This document shows, piece after piece, positions 9,832 to 17,656 of a DNA stretch of 64,000 nt. A program made the position numbers and the translations under genes. The notes under the pieces are model-generated. The model did no database searches. It saw nothing but the letters and a program-made list of their open reading frames with translations, and was not told the DNA's origin. This DNA comes from an uncultured Eubacterium sp. (GTDB taxonomy: Bacteria > Bacillota > Clostridia > Lachnospirales > Lachnospiraceae): the NCBI GenBank assembly GCA_910584245.1, contig CAJTZF010000007.1, positions 1 through 64,000 of the forward strand, read 5' to 3'. Within the stretch, counting starts at the first letter, position 1; every line of letters starts with the position of its first letter.

Positions 9832-11509
9832 CGTCGCCGGTCATTCGGGACTGGGGCATAAGGTTCCCGGGGCTGACCCGGAGGCGCACGGCAATCTGTT
9901 CCCCGGTAATGTCAATGCGCTCGATTAGCTTATTTACCAGTACTCGTTTCGTCGGTGTGTCAGCGCGGAAAAACAGTTCGCGCCAGGTTGGTATTTTATC
10001 TTTTATATTTTGCCAGTCCTCGGCTGAAAGAGTGGTGTTTTGTATGGAAGCTATTTTTTGCTCGATCATGGTGATTTGTTTTTGTTCTTTGGCTTTCTGG
10101 TTTTCGATAGTATGGGCCAGATCCTTTAATGAGAGAATATATTGTCCTGTCATGGCGTCGGGTATGTGTTCTTCTATTATTTGGATGTTTTGCCTGATTT
10201 TATCCAGTCCTTCCCGCGCCCTCGCTAAATCCTTGCTTTTCCTTTGCTTTTCTTCGTTGATCTCATATGAGATTTCATCAAAGATGTTCACCTTTTCCTG
10301 TAAGCGGCTAATATACTCGGCTACAAGTTCATGTATAACGGGCTCGATCTGGTCCGCCCGGAATTGACTGGTCTTGTCGTGGGGAATGCCCTGCCACGCA
10401 TTTTGGCACTTATAAATGGGAAGCTTGCTAGTCCGCCGTTCTCCTGTGCTCTTGATGGTCCAGTAATTGTATTTGCTGCCATTTACCATTTTGCAGCCGC
10501 AGTAGCCGCAATGAAGGACATCAACCAGGGATAGCATACCGTCGTTTCGTCCGATTATTGTTACGTCTTCCTTTTTCAGTGGTTTCGTGTACTTGTTTGC
10601 ACGCTGTTTCCTTTTTTTCTGCACATTTGTCCATGTATCTTTATCGACAATAACAATATCCGGGTTTTGACGTTCTGCGACAATCCAGTCCCTGCGGTCC
10701 AGTCTGTGGCAGGAGCCGGATGAATGTTCTCTTCGCTTGTAGGAGGTATAACCGGCGTAGATCGGATTGGTCAGAATACTTGTAATGGTTCCGCTTTTCC
10801 ATACGTCATTTGGGGCAAGGCTTTTATAGAGGGCGCTATTATTTAGTGTTTTGGCGATCTTAGCAGAACCAAGCTCCCGGTTTAGGGATAGCTTATAAAT
10901 GTATTTTACAACCTCTGCTTGTTCGGGGGCGATTACAAGATGTTTTAAGGCACGCCCGTGCTTGCTAATTTCTCCCGAATGCTCTAACGTGTATCCATAA
11001 GGGGCTCTGCCACCCATGAATTTACCTTGTGCTGCCAGTTTTTTTGCAGTATCCTTCACCCGCATACCCGTATCAGCGCTGCTTTTTTGCGCATTGCCGT
11101 ACCGGAGTGCCAGCATCATTTGTCCCATGATGTCATTGCTTTCAGGAGAAATGCAGCCATCCTTTACGGTGTAAATATTTACGCCAAGGCTTTTTAATGA
11201 CATGATATAACCGCCGATTTCCCACATCCGGCGTCCGATCCGGTCATCCTTGTAAACGACGAGTATATCGTATTCATGATTTTTTGCATCCTGATAGGCT
11301 TCTTGTAAAACCTCCCTGTCCGCCACTGAATTTTTATATCCGCTCTTGCTTCCCTCAAAATATTCTTTTTCGTCCAGCAGCCAATTCGCATGTTCTTTTA
11401 CATAGTCACAGACGAGCTGTCTTTGTACCATTAAATCCCCGTCTTCCTCCAGCTGCTGGTCAGAGCTGACACGCAGTAGTATGCGTACCCGCTTTTTGTC
11501 TGTAATCAT
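9806..11509 (-). CDS. Large serine recombinase of the intervening element
   Basis: This 567-residue recombinase has an N-terminal resolvase domain (about 7-150; RILLRVSSDQQ with the nucleophilic Ser, VYKDDRIGR), a recombinase domain (about 165-290; GRAPYGYTL, SILTNPIYAGY), a zinc ribbon (CGYCGCKMVNG) and a coiled coil (about 420-500). It should catalyse excision and integration of its own element, probably with a directionality factor. The ATG at 11509 overlaps the stop of the 56-codon ORF by four bases. Its last residues (PQQGV) and stop codon lie beyond the attL core in host DNA, so excision would change its C-terminus. Confidence 0.92.
   Translation of the reverse strand: MITDKKRVRILLRVSSDQQLEEDGDLMVQRQLVCDYVKEHANWLLDEKEYFEGSKSGYKNSVADREVLQEAYQDAKNHEYDILVVYKDDRIGRRMWEIGGYIMSLKSLGVNIYTVKDGCISPESNDIMGQMMLALRYGNAQKSSADTGMRVKDTAKKLAAQGKFMGGRAPYGYTLEHSGEISKHGRALKHLVIAPEQAEVVKYIYKLSLNRELGSAKIAKTLNNSALYKSLAPNDVWKSGTITSILTNPIYAGYTSYKRREHSSGSCHRLDRRDWIVAERQNPDIVIVDKDTWTNVQKKRKQRANKYTKPLKKEDVTIIGRNDGMLSLVDVLHCGYCGCKMVNGSKYNYWTIKSTGERRTSKLPIYKCQNAWQGIPHDKTSQFRADQIEPVIHELVAEYISRLQEKVNIFDEISYEINEEKQRKSKDLARAREGLDKIRQNIQIIEEHIPDAMTGQYILSLKDLAHTIENQKAKEQKQITMIEQKIASIQNTTLSAEDWQNIKDKIPTWRELFFRADTPTKRVLVNKLIERIDITGEQIAVRLRVSPGNLMPQSRMTGDGVVPQQGV
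9824..9831. repeat. Attachment core, left copy (TACCACTC)
   Basis: The eight bases TACCACTC recur at 12903-12910. The flanking bases differ between the copies. Joining the outer flanks across one copy restores an uninterrupted reading frame, as expected for attL/attR of a serine integrase. Confidence 0.85.
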
Positions 11510-11676
11510 GTCTGCCCTCCCTTTTTCAAATTTGCCAGCTGTTCGCGGAGAAGGTCTGAGAGAATTTGTTTTACTTCTTCATTTATACATTGTGTATTGT
11601 CTGGCGCCTGTGGGAACGCCAGAAGGATGTGCCATCCGTTTTGCTCCGTGGAGAGCGTCTTGTAATTCTTTTTCAT
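11506..11676 (-). CDS. Small 56-residue protein coupled to the recombinase
   Basis: This short frame has ATG at 11676, a GGAG site seven bases upstream, and a stop that overlaps the recombinase ATG (ATGA), implying translational coupling. The product starts MKKNYKTLSTEQNGWHILLA and ends with a basic helix (EEVKQILSDLLREQLANLKK). I do not recognise a family. Position and coupling make it a candidate recombination directionality factor or recombinase regulator; that is inference only. Confidence 0.6.
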   Translation of the reverse strand: MKKNYKTLSTEQNGWHILLAFPQAPDNTQCINEEVKQILSDLLREQLANLKKGGQT

Positions 11677-11797
11677 GGAATGTCTCCAGTTTATTTGTTT
11701 ATAACATAACTATTTTGAAATGGCCTGTCATATTCGGAAAGATAGTAATTGATAACGAAGCACTATTTTAGTATACTGTAGGAAAAGGTTTTTGGAG

Positions 11798-11826
11798 TAG
11801 ACAAAATTATAGTGCTTACATATAAT
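11798..11826 (+). promoter_or_regulatory. SigA promoter of the hemerythrin gene
   Basis: TAGACA (11798-11803), a 17-base spacer and a perfect TATAAT (11821-11826) lie 73 bases before the hemerythrin start, within the element. Confidence 0.7.
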
Positions 11827-11898
11827 TAATAGTAAACTTATAATACAATGATTTAATTTTGTTAGATTGATACGAAGGGGAAGGAAGGGAAAATCAAA

Positions 11899-12780
11899 AT
11901 GGCAAAAGAGATTGAGTGGAATGAACGGTTTAACATCGGTGTAGAGGAGGTTGATAAGGCACATAGAAGGCTTTTTTCAGTTGTTCGTAAGCTAATGGAG
12001 TTAAGTGAGGACGAAAAAAGAGGCAGGTGGGTCTGTGAGGAGGCCATCAAATATTTCAAAAGCTACACGGTCAAACATTTTGCACAGGAAGAGGAGTATA
12101 TGAGGTCGATTCATTACAGCGGGTACGAGGTGCATAAGCGTCTTCACGATGTGATGCGGGACAAGACAATTCCTGCACTGGAAAAGGATTTAGTAGAATC
12201 GGATTATTCCAGGGAAGCGATGCAGCATTTCGTGGGAATCAGCCTGGGATGGCTGACGGGACATATTTTAATTGAAGACCGCGCGATTACGGGAAGAATT
12301 CCGAACCGGTGGAATGAAGTCCTTCCGAAAGACGAGATTATGGCGGTAGAAAAAGTAGTTTCTAAGACGATTATGGAAGTATTTAAGCTGGATACCCGGA
12401 TTGTCAGTGACCAGTATGCGGGAGAGGATTTTGGAAAGAGTATCTTTTACCGCATCACTTACCGTTCGGCTAAAGGAAGGCGGATCCAGGTATTTCTTGT
12501 GCTGGAGGAACAGCTGGTGCTGCACAAGGTTGGCGAAATGCTGGATGTTAATTTTAAGAAAGTCGACAAAGTGGTGCTGGATGCTACGAAACAGCTTTCC
12601 CAGCAGATGATAAAGCGTATGGGAATGTATTTTAAATTTTTGCGGCAATTTGAATTTGAAAAGGACCACGTGCTTACGGCAGAGCAGTTTGAAAAGGAAT
12701 TTGAATCGGGATATCCCCGTTACAGCCTTCTGTTTGACACAGGAATGGGATATTTTGCATTTTGCCTGAAGGTGCGCTAA
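11899..12780 (+). CDS. Bacteriohemerythrin domain protein with C-terminal extra domain
   Basis: This 293-residue protein begins with a hemerythrin domain (about 1-135) carrying the iron-ligand pattern: HRRLF, HFAQEEEYM, H..LH and TGHILIED. Such domains bind O2 or NO at a di-iron site. The C-terminal half (about 150-293) is alpha/beta and recalls CheX-type domains, but I cannot confirm that. There is no signal peptide or membrane helix. It is the only cargo gene of the intervening element, with its own promoter and terminator, and transcribed opposite to the recombinase. An oxygen- or NO-sensing or storage role is the family expectation. Confidence 0.8.
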   Translation: MAKEIEWNERFNIGVEEVDKAHRRLFSVVRKLMELSEDEKRGRWVCEEAIKYFKSYTVKHFAQEEEYMRSIHYSGYEVHKRLHDVMRDKTIPALEKDLVESDYSREAMQHFVGISLGWLTGHILIEDRAITGRIPNRWNEVLPKDEIMAVEKVVSKTIMEVFKLDTRIVSDQYAGEDFGKSIFYRITYRSAKGRRIQVFLVLEEQLVLHKVGEMLDVNFKKVDKVVLDATKQLSQQMIKRMGMYFKFLRQFEFEKDHVLTAEQFEKEFESGYPRYSLLFDTGMGYFAFCLKVR

Positions 12781-12789
12781 ATTTATAGT

Positions 12790-12829
12790 AAGAGCTGATT
12801 ACTACATAGTAATTGGCTCTTGCTTTTTG
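12790..12829 (+). terminator. Terminator of the hemerythrin gene
   Basis: AAGAGC-TG-ATTACTA pairs with TAGTAAT-TG-GCTCTT, with a minimal loop, followed by GCTTTTTG. It is a strong hairpin directly after the hemerythrin stop. Confidence 0.8.
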
Positions 12830-12902
12830 TTGAATAGACGGCCGCCGGCAGATCATAATAATTACGGTAGAAAGAATGATCCTGAATGAGCGGTGGTTTC
12901 CC

Positions 12903-12910
12903 TACCACTC
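12903..12910. repeat. Attachment core, right copy (TACCACTC)
   Basis: This is the second copy of the eight-base core (see 9824). Reading on the minus strand, host codons GAG TGG run into a TAG formed by element sequence, which ends the 5' half of the split gene. Confidence 0.85.
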
Positions 12911-13615
12911 TGTAAACACCCGGTTGAGCGTGAAGGACTGAATGGCGAGTATGTTGGCCTGTATCGTTGATTCCGGCCAGGTTGAGTAGATTTCGCTGCT
13001 GGCAACATTTTTAATATAGTCCTTGTATTTCACATAATAATTTTGAGCGGAGGTGTCGGAGGGAGGGCCGTCGTGAACGACGACATACTCTGGAATCACG
13101 ACCCGGCTCAGTACGATTTCGCCGGATTCGTCGACCGGCTTGATTTCGTCCTCGGCGATCTTGGGCGGATAGTCACCCCAAAGTGTGTGGTCGGGAATGA
13201 CGTATAGTTCTGCACCGGTAGGGTCAGTTGGACTGATCGGCAAAAGGGCTGCATTTTGGATCGCAAGTTCGCCGGAAAAAATTTCTGCTCCGCTTACTTC
13301 GAGTGTTTCGTACCCGGGGGCGGAAATATAGATGGTATACTCGGCATACGGTTTATTTGCGCCGGGTTCCATACTGTAGTCGATTGGCGGGGCATCCAGT
13401 TCAATATCTGGGATTTGTCCCTCTTCATTTGTGGTTGTCTCCTCGATAACCCGGTTTGGGTCCCCGTTGTAGGTGACGCGGACGGAGGCTCCTTCGATGG
13501 GCTGGTTGTTTGTCTCTGCGGTAACATTTACCGTGAGCTTGCCGACGTCTTCACCCGTGGTGGCAGCGGCAAAAAGCTCCGGTCTGACGGAATACTTATG
13601 CAAATGATTCACCAT
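12903..13615 (-). pseudogene. 5' part of split SpoIID-like/peptidoglycan-binding gene
   Basis: About 237 residues are encoded before a stop created at the element junction. An Ig-like/carboxypeptidase-regulatory-type domain (about 25-115; GKLTVNVTAETNNQPIEGAS, YTIYISAPGYETLEVSG) is followed by a region (about 175-235; VVVHDGPPSDTS, YYVKYKDYIKNVASSEIY, IQANILAIQSFTLNRVFTEW) resembling the SpoIID/LytB fold that acts on glycan strands. The continuation EWYRNKGYDF lies at 9831, on the far side of the element. The ATG at 13615 has only a weak ribosome site and no signal peptide is visible. A sporulation or cortex role is plausible but not shown. Confidence 0.75.
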
Positions 13616-13669
13616 GATTCAGATTGGTTAGTATTAATATATTCAACGATAAAAAATAGGTGAAATAAT

Positions 13670-13698
13670 TTGCAAAACAGGGGAAAAGGGTGTATAAT
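13670..13698 (+). promoter_or_regulatory. SigA promoter of serS
   Basis: TTGCAA (13670-13675), a 17-base spacer and TATAAT (13693-13698) lie 53 bases before the serS start. The short leader leaves no room for a T-box. Confidence 0.75.
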
Positions 13699-13751
13699 AA
13701 ATCCAATTGTATACACAAACGGAAATAAGAGGAAAACAAGGAGGAAATAGG

Positions 13752-15032
13752 ATGCTGGACATTAAATTTTTACGGGAAAATCCAGACATAGTGAAGGAAA
13801 ATATCAAAAATAAATTTCAGGACCGAAAGCTTCCGCTTGTCGACGAAGTGATTGCGCTTGATAAAGAGAGCCGTGCGACGCAGCAGGAGGCGGATAATCT
13901 TCGCGCAAACCGGAAGAAAATATCGAAGAATATAGGCGGTCTGATGGCCCAGGGAAAGAAAGAGGAGGCCGAGGCGCTGAAGGCGGAAGTGGCGAAAGGT
14001 GCTGAACGGCTGGCTGAGCTTGAGAAGAAAGAGGATGAGCTGGCAGAAAAAATACGGGACATTATGCTGACGATTCCCAATATTATTGACCCAAGCGTCC
14101 CAATTGGCAAGGATGACAGTGAAAATGTAGAGATAGAAAAGTTTGGAGAGCCCGTAGTACCCGATTTTGATATACCATACCACACAGAGATTATGGAAGC
14201 GTTCGATGGAATTGACCTGGATGCGGCCAGGGATGTGGCGGGAAATGGGTTTTATTATTTTATGGGAGATATTGCGAGACTGCACTCGGCCGTCATTGCC
14301 TACGCCAGGGATTTTATGATTGACCGCGGGTTTACGTACTGTGTTCCGCCGTTTATGATCCGGAGCAATGTTGTGACGGGCGTTATGAGCTTTGATGAGA
14401 TGGACGCCATGATGTATAAAATAGAGGGAGAGGATCTGTACCTGATTGGGACAAGCGAGCATTCGATGATCGGGAAATTTATAGATAAAATTATTCCCGA
14501 AGAGAAGCTTCCGCAGACACTTACCAGTTATTCCCCGTGTTTCCGTAAGGAAAAGGGGGCACACGGCCTGGAGGAGCGCGGTGTTTACCGCATTCATCAG
14601 TTTGAGAAGCAGGAAATGATCGTTGTGTGTAAGCCGGAGGACAGTAGGATGTGGTTTGACAAGCTCTGGAAGAATACGGTGGATCTGTTCCGGACCCTTG
14701 ATATTCCCGTTCGGACGTTGGAGTGCTGCTCTGGCGACTTAGCGGATTTGAAGGTGAAATCCATTGATGTAGAGGCGTGGTCGCCGCGTCAGAAGAAATA
14801 TTTTGAAGTGGGAAGCTGTTCCAATCTTGGCGATGCGCAGGCGAGGCGGCTCAAAATCCGGGTTGTGGGCGATGGTGGAAAATATTTTGCCCATACATTG
14901 AATAATACGGTAGTTGCCCCTCCGCGGATGCTCATTGCCTTTCTTGAGAATAATCTCAATGCGGACGGCTCGGTCAATATACCAAAGGCGCTTCGGCCAT
15001 ATATGGGAGGGAAGGAGAAGCTTGGGAAATAG
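13752..15032 (+). CDS. serS: Seryl-tRNA synthetase
   Basis: This 426-residue class II synthetase charges tRNA-Ser. It begins MLDIKFLRENPDIVKENI, has the long N-terminal coiled coil that grips the tRNA (about 30-100), and then the catalytic core: motif 2 around SPCFRKEKGAHG, motif 3 around NTVVAPPRMLIAFLENN. ATG 13752 follows GGAGGAAATAGG; the open frame extends upstream but without a better site. The length is normal. The next gene follows within 10 bases, so serS probably shares a transcript with the kinase pair. Confidence 0.96.
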   Translation: MLDIKFLRENPDIVKENIKNKFQDRKLPLVDEVIALDKESRATQQEADNLRANRKKISKNIGGLMAQGKKEEAEALKAEVAKGAERLAELEKKEDELAEKIRDIMLTIPNIIDPSVPIGKDDSENVEIEKFGEPVVPDFDIPYHTEIMEAFDGIDLDAARDVAGNGFYYFMGDIARLHSAVIAYARDFMIDRGFTYCVPPFMIRSNVVTGVMSFDEMDAMMYKIEGEDLYLIGTSEHSMIGKFIDKIIPEEKLPQTLTSYSPCFRKEKGAHGLEERGVYRIHQFEKQEMIVVCKPEDSRMWFDKLWKNTVDLFRTLDIPVRTLECCSGDLADLKVKSIDVEAWSPRQKKYFEVGSCSNLGDAQARRLKIRVVGDGGKYFAHTLNNTVVAPPRMLIAFLENNLNADGSVNIPKALRPYMGGKEKLGK

Positions 15033-15042
15033 GGGGAGAAAA

Positions 15043-15720
15043 TTGCTGGTATCCTATATTTTTTCGGATGTTCCGAAGCATGGATACGGCTTATACGTTT
15101 CGGAGGGAAGTGTGGAAAGAAAAGGTTCCCTCCGAAAGAAAATAATAGGGGACGGTGGCGGCGATTGCGCACTGGCGGTGATGTGCCATGTGGCCGCCGA
15201 AAGCGGGGAACGGACGGGAGAAGCCGTGGGACAGCTCCTGAAGGCGTTTGAGTATTGGTTTGGACATGAGTTTCCAGAGAGCCAGTATTGCTTTTCGCCG
15301 GAAGTTATAAAACGCTATTGGTATAATATGCTATGTGGCGTGGCAAAAGGAGCGGAGTGCGGTTGGGATCTCGCTGTAATGCTTGTGCATGCGGGGCGGT
15401 ATGTCGTTTTGGGGATGGGAGAAATAGTGATGTATGAGTATTCCTTTGATAAGAACCGTTATCGGAGGATATATGCCGGCCAAGAGCGCAAGGAGTTTGA
15501 TCTCGAACTTGGCATACCGGAGGAAGAAACGGCGGACTTCTCATTTTTATGCCGTTCTATTTCTAAAAAGTCTTTATATCTTATCGTACCCAGACATATT
15601 TGTCTGGAATACCCGGGGAAAATAATGAATAACCGTCATTTACAGCGGTGGATGAGCCATTTAGCAGGGAAGGTTCCATGTGCGGCTGCACTTGTGTATG
15701 GTGGCGGCGCTGTCCAGTGA
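15043..15720 (+). CDS. Uncharacterised protein, possibly PP2C-like, paired with a kinase
   Basis: I place the start at TTG 15043, nine bases after AGGGGGAGA, giving 225 residues. The sequence alternates strands and helices: YIFSDVPKHGYGLYVSEG, GDGGGDCALAVMCHVAAES, GRYVVLGMGEIVMYEY. The layout recalls a PP2C phosphatase fold, but the usual metal-binding Asp motifs are not evident, so activity is doubtful. It lies 25 bases before a Ser/Thr kinase gene, where a phosphatase partner is commonly found. This assignment rests mainly on context. Confidence 0.4.
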   Translation: MLVSYIFSDVPKHGYGLYVSEGSVERKGSLRKKIIGDGGGDCALAVMCHVAAESGERTGEAVGQLLKAFEYWFGHEFPESQYCFSPEVIKRYWYNMLCGVAKGAECGWDLAVMLVHAGRYVVLGMGEIVMYEYSFDKNRYRRIYAGQERKEFDLELGIPEEETADFSFLCRSISKKSLYLIVPRHICLEYPGKIMNNRHLQRWMSHLAGKVPCAAALVYGGGAVQ

Positions 15721-15745
15721 CATAAATGCGTAAACAGGGGGGACT

Positions 15746-16558
15746 ATGAAAAAATACAGACTGGTCCGTGAGCTTGGCAAGGGGGGAACTTCGCGTGTCT
15801 ATTTGGGAATCGACAGGCGGAGCGGAAAAAGATATGCGATAAAGAAATATGAAGGTATGTCTGGTTACGCTTCTGCAGAAGAAGAATTTCAGAGGATGCG
15901 GGGAATCCGGCATCCTGGTATTCCTATCTTTTGGGAGAGCGTGGAAGAGCCGGGGGGAGGCGCCCTTGTGATGGAGTATGTACCTGGCATTACGCTGAAG
16001 GAGAGGATTGCCCGGTATGGGGCGGTCCGGGAGGTGCAGGCCGTCGGATGGGGGATCGGGATTTGCCGTATTCTGGCTTTCCTTCAATGGCAGAGGCCGC
16101 CGGTTATTTACCGGGATTTAAAGCCGTCCAATATTATGATTACACCGCTATCCCAGGTAAAGCTTATTGATTTTGGCGCGTCGGTGGGTGCGGAGGGCGG
16201 TAAGGGACATGTGGACATACCAGTCGGAACGAAAGGATACGCGGCGCCGGAGCAGTTTGTCCGGGGCGGGACTATTGATATGAGAACCGATATGTACGGG
16301 TTTGGCGCTGTTATGCTGTATATGCTGACCGGGCAGTCTCCATCCGGGGCGGGAGGAAACTGGTTTCGCGTGCTGGCGGATGGGACGGCGATTTCAAAAT
16401 CGTTAAAAACCGTTTTGTCGCGATGTGTACAGCCGGATCCAAACCGAAGATACCGGTGCTTTGAGGAAATAGAACGGGACATGGAAAACCCGGAATCTGT
16501 TCTTGTCTCTCATAAAAAAACAGAATTCCGGATTCTTCGGTCTGATTTGCGATTTTAG
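15746..16558 (+). CDS. Serine/threonine protein kinase (soluble, PknB-like)
   Basis: This 270-residue Hanks-type kinase has a Gly-rich loop (LGKGGTSRVYLG), ATP Lys (YAIKKY), a catalytic loop YRDLKPSNIM in which the usual His of HRD is Tyr, the metal-binding DFG (LIDFGAS) and an APEQF motif. It ends soon after the kinase fold, with no transmembrane helix or PASTA repeats, unlike PrkC. It would phosphorylate cytoplasmic targets. The preceding gene may encode its antagonist or partner. GGGGGGA lies six bases before the ATG. Confidence 0.9.
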   Translation: MKKYRLVRELGKGGTSRVYLGIDRRSGKRYAIKKYEGMSGYASAEEEFQRMRGIRHPGIPIFWESVEEPGGGALVMEYVPGITLKERIARYGAVREVQAVGWGIGICRILAFLQWQRPPVIYRDLKPSNIMITPLSQVKLIDFGASVGAEGGKGHVDIPVGTKGYAAPEQFVRGGTIDMRTDMYGFGAVMLYMLTGQSPSGAGGNWFRVLADGTAISKSLKTVLSRCVQPDPNRRYRCFEEIERDMENPESVLVSHKKTEFRILRSDLRF

Positions 16559-16599
16559 TTATAATTCACTTGTACCGTGGCGGCACCACAACTCCCTGA

Positions 16600-16791
16600 T
16601 TAGTTTCCCTTGCTGCTGAGAGGATTAGAAGCATGTTCCCAGAACAGATTGTTGTCAGGGGAAGGAAGATCCTCTTTGTTATAGCGCGAGTTTTGCCGGA
16701 TTTGCGCCGCTCTCTTTTCAGATACGCCATCCATCGTATTTTTATTTTCTGCCCGGTTGGTTGTATTGGATGCTTTTTCGTTGTCGTTCAT
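16600..16791 (-). CDS. Small hydrophilic protein, 63 residues
   Basis: ATG at 16791 is preceded by AAAGGAG at seven bases, which decides the start; the longer open frame upstream has no ribosome site. The product is rich in Asn, Glu, Lys and Ser and ends with NLFWEHASNPLSSKGN. It has no membrane segment or cysteines. I do not recognise a family. It is transcribed opposite to its neighbours. Confidence 0.55.
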   Translation of the reverse strand: MNDNEKASNTTNRAENKNTMDGVSEKRAAQIRQNSRYNKEDLPSPDNNLFWEHASNPLSSKGN

Positions 16792-16890
16792 TCTGACGCT
16801 CCTTTCTTTAAAATTTGTCACTACGGATAGTGTCTTCCATACAAGTAAAAATATACCAGTTAAGTAAAAATATATGGATAAGATTTTGAG

Positions 16891-16919
16891 TTGAATTTGA
16901 AAACGTTTTTGTATATAAT
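16891..16919 (+). promoter_or_regulatory. SigA promoter of the HAD phosphatase gene
   Basis: TTGAAT (16891-16896), a 17-base spacer and TATAAT (16914-16919) lie 44 bases before the start codon. Confidence 0.7.
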
Positions 16920-16963
16920 AAACGATAAAATAAAACCATGATTCTATGTAAGAGGGAGAGCAA

Positions 16964-17617
16964 ATGAAAAAAAAGGATACGGTCATTTTTGACCTGGACG
17001 GGACGCTTTTAAATACGCTGGATGATTTGAGGGACAGTGTAAATGCGGTTATGAAAAAATATGGTTACCCACAGCACAGTCTGGAGCAGATCCGCACATT
17101 TGTGGGCAATGGAATCGGAAAATTGATGGAGAGGTCCGTACCGGGCGGACGTGAAAATGAGCAGTTTGAACAGGCATTTGCCGATTTTAAGAGTTATTAT
17201 ACGGATCACTGCCAGATTAAGACAAAGCCATACGATGGTGTGGTCGATTTAATGAAATGCCTTTCCGAACAGGGTTTCAAGCTCGCGATTGTCTCAAATA
17301 AAAATGATGCGGCGGTAAAGGAATTAAATGAGATTTATTTTTCCAGGTATACAAATGCGGCGATCGGGGAGCGCAAGGGTGTGAGAAGAAAGCCGGCGCC
17401 GGATTCCGTATATGCCGCGCTTGACCAGCTTGGGAGCGACATAGAAAAAGCAGTTTATATCGGGGATTCGGATGTCGATTACGAGACGGCTGTCCATTGT
17501 GGGATGGATTGCATTCTTGTCAGCTGGGGATTTCGTGACAGAGAGCTTTTGGAGAGCTTTGACGGCGCTGTCGTCGTAGATCGCTGCGCGGAGATACGGG
17601 AGTTGCTCTGTTCATGA
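16964..17617 (+). CDS. HAD-family phosphatase, phosphoglycolate phosphatase-like
   Basis: This 217-residue haloacid-dehalogenase-type hydrolase has motif I DLDGTLLNT, motif II IVSNKN, a conserved Lys in RRKPAPD and motif IV YIGDSDVDYETA. A helical cap (about 20-85) places it in subfamily I, close to phosphoglycolate phosphatase (Gph) and pyrophosphatase PpaX. The substrate cannot be fixed from sequence. GAGGGAGAG precedes the ATG. It is monocistronic, between its own promoter and a GC-rich hairpin. Confidence 0.85.
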   Translation: MKKKDTVIFDLDGTLLNTLDDLRDSVNAVMKKYGYPQHSLEQIRTFVGNGIGKLMERSVPGGRENEQFEQAFADFKSYYTDHCQIKTKPYDGVVDLMKCLSEQGFKLAIVSNKNDAAVKELNEIYFSRYTNAAIGERKGVRRKPAPDSVYAALDQLGSDIEKAVYIGDSDVDYETAVHCGMDCILVSWGFRDRELLESFDGAVVVDRCAEIRELLCS

Positions 17618-17620
17618 AAA

Positions 17621-17649
17621 TCCCCGGGCCTATAGTGCGGCCCGGGGGA
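17621..17649. terminator. GC-rich hairpin between convergent genes
   Basis: TCCCCGGGCC (17621-17630) pairs with GGCCCGGGGG (17639-17648) with an eight-base loop. There is no long T-run, but the stability and position between convergent genes suggest a bidirectional transcription end. Confidence 0.6.
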
Positions 17650-17656
17650 TAGGGGA

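Larger units (their letters stand above)
9824..12902. mobile_element. 3.08-kb serine-recombinase element splitting a cell-wall gene
   Basis: The element is bounded by 8-bp TACCACTC cores (9824 and 12903) and carries three genes: a large serine recombinase (minus), a 56-codon ORF coupled to it (minus) and a hemerythrin-domain gene (plus) with its own promoter and terminator. It has no transfer, replication or phage structural genes. Precise removal of one unit would rejoin the two halves of the host gene in frame. The insertion inside a probable sporulation-type gene resembles skin-like intervening elements, whose recombinase excises them in the mother cell. That behaviour is an inference here. 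Confidence 0.85.

Noticed and set aside
13616..13751. T-box leader for serS
   Set aside because: The promoter is only about 50 bases from the start, so there is no room for specifier and antiterminator stems.
13770..14597. 275-codon minus-strand open frame
   Set aside because: It is antisense to serS with no supporting motif or start signal.
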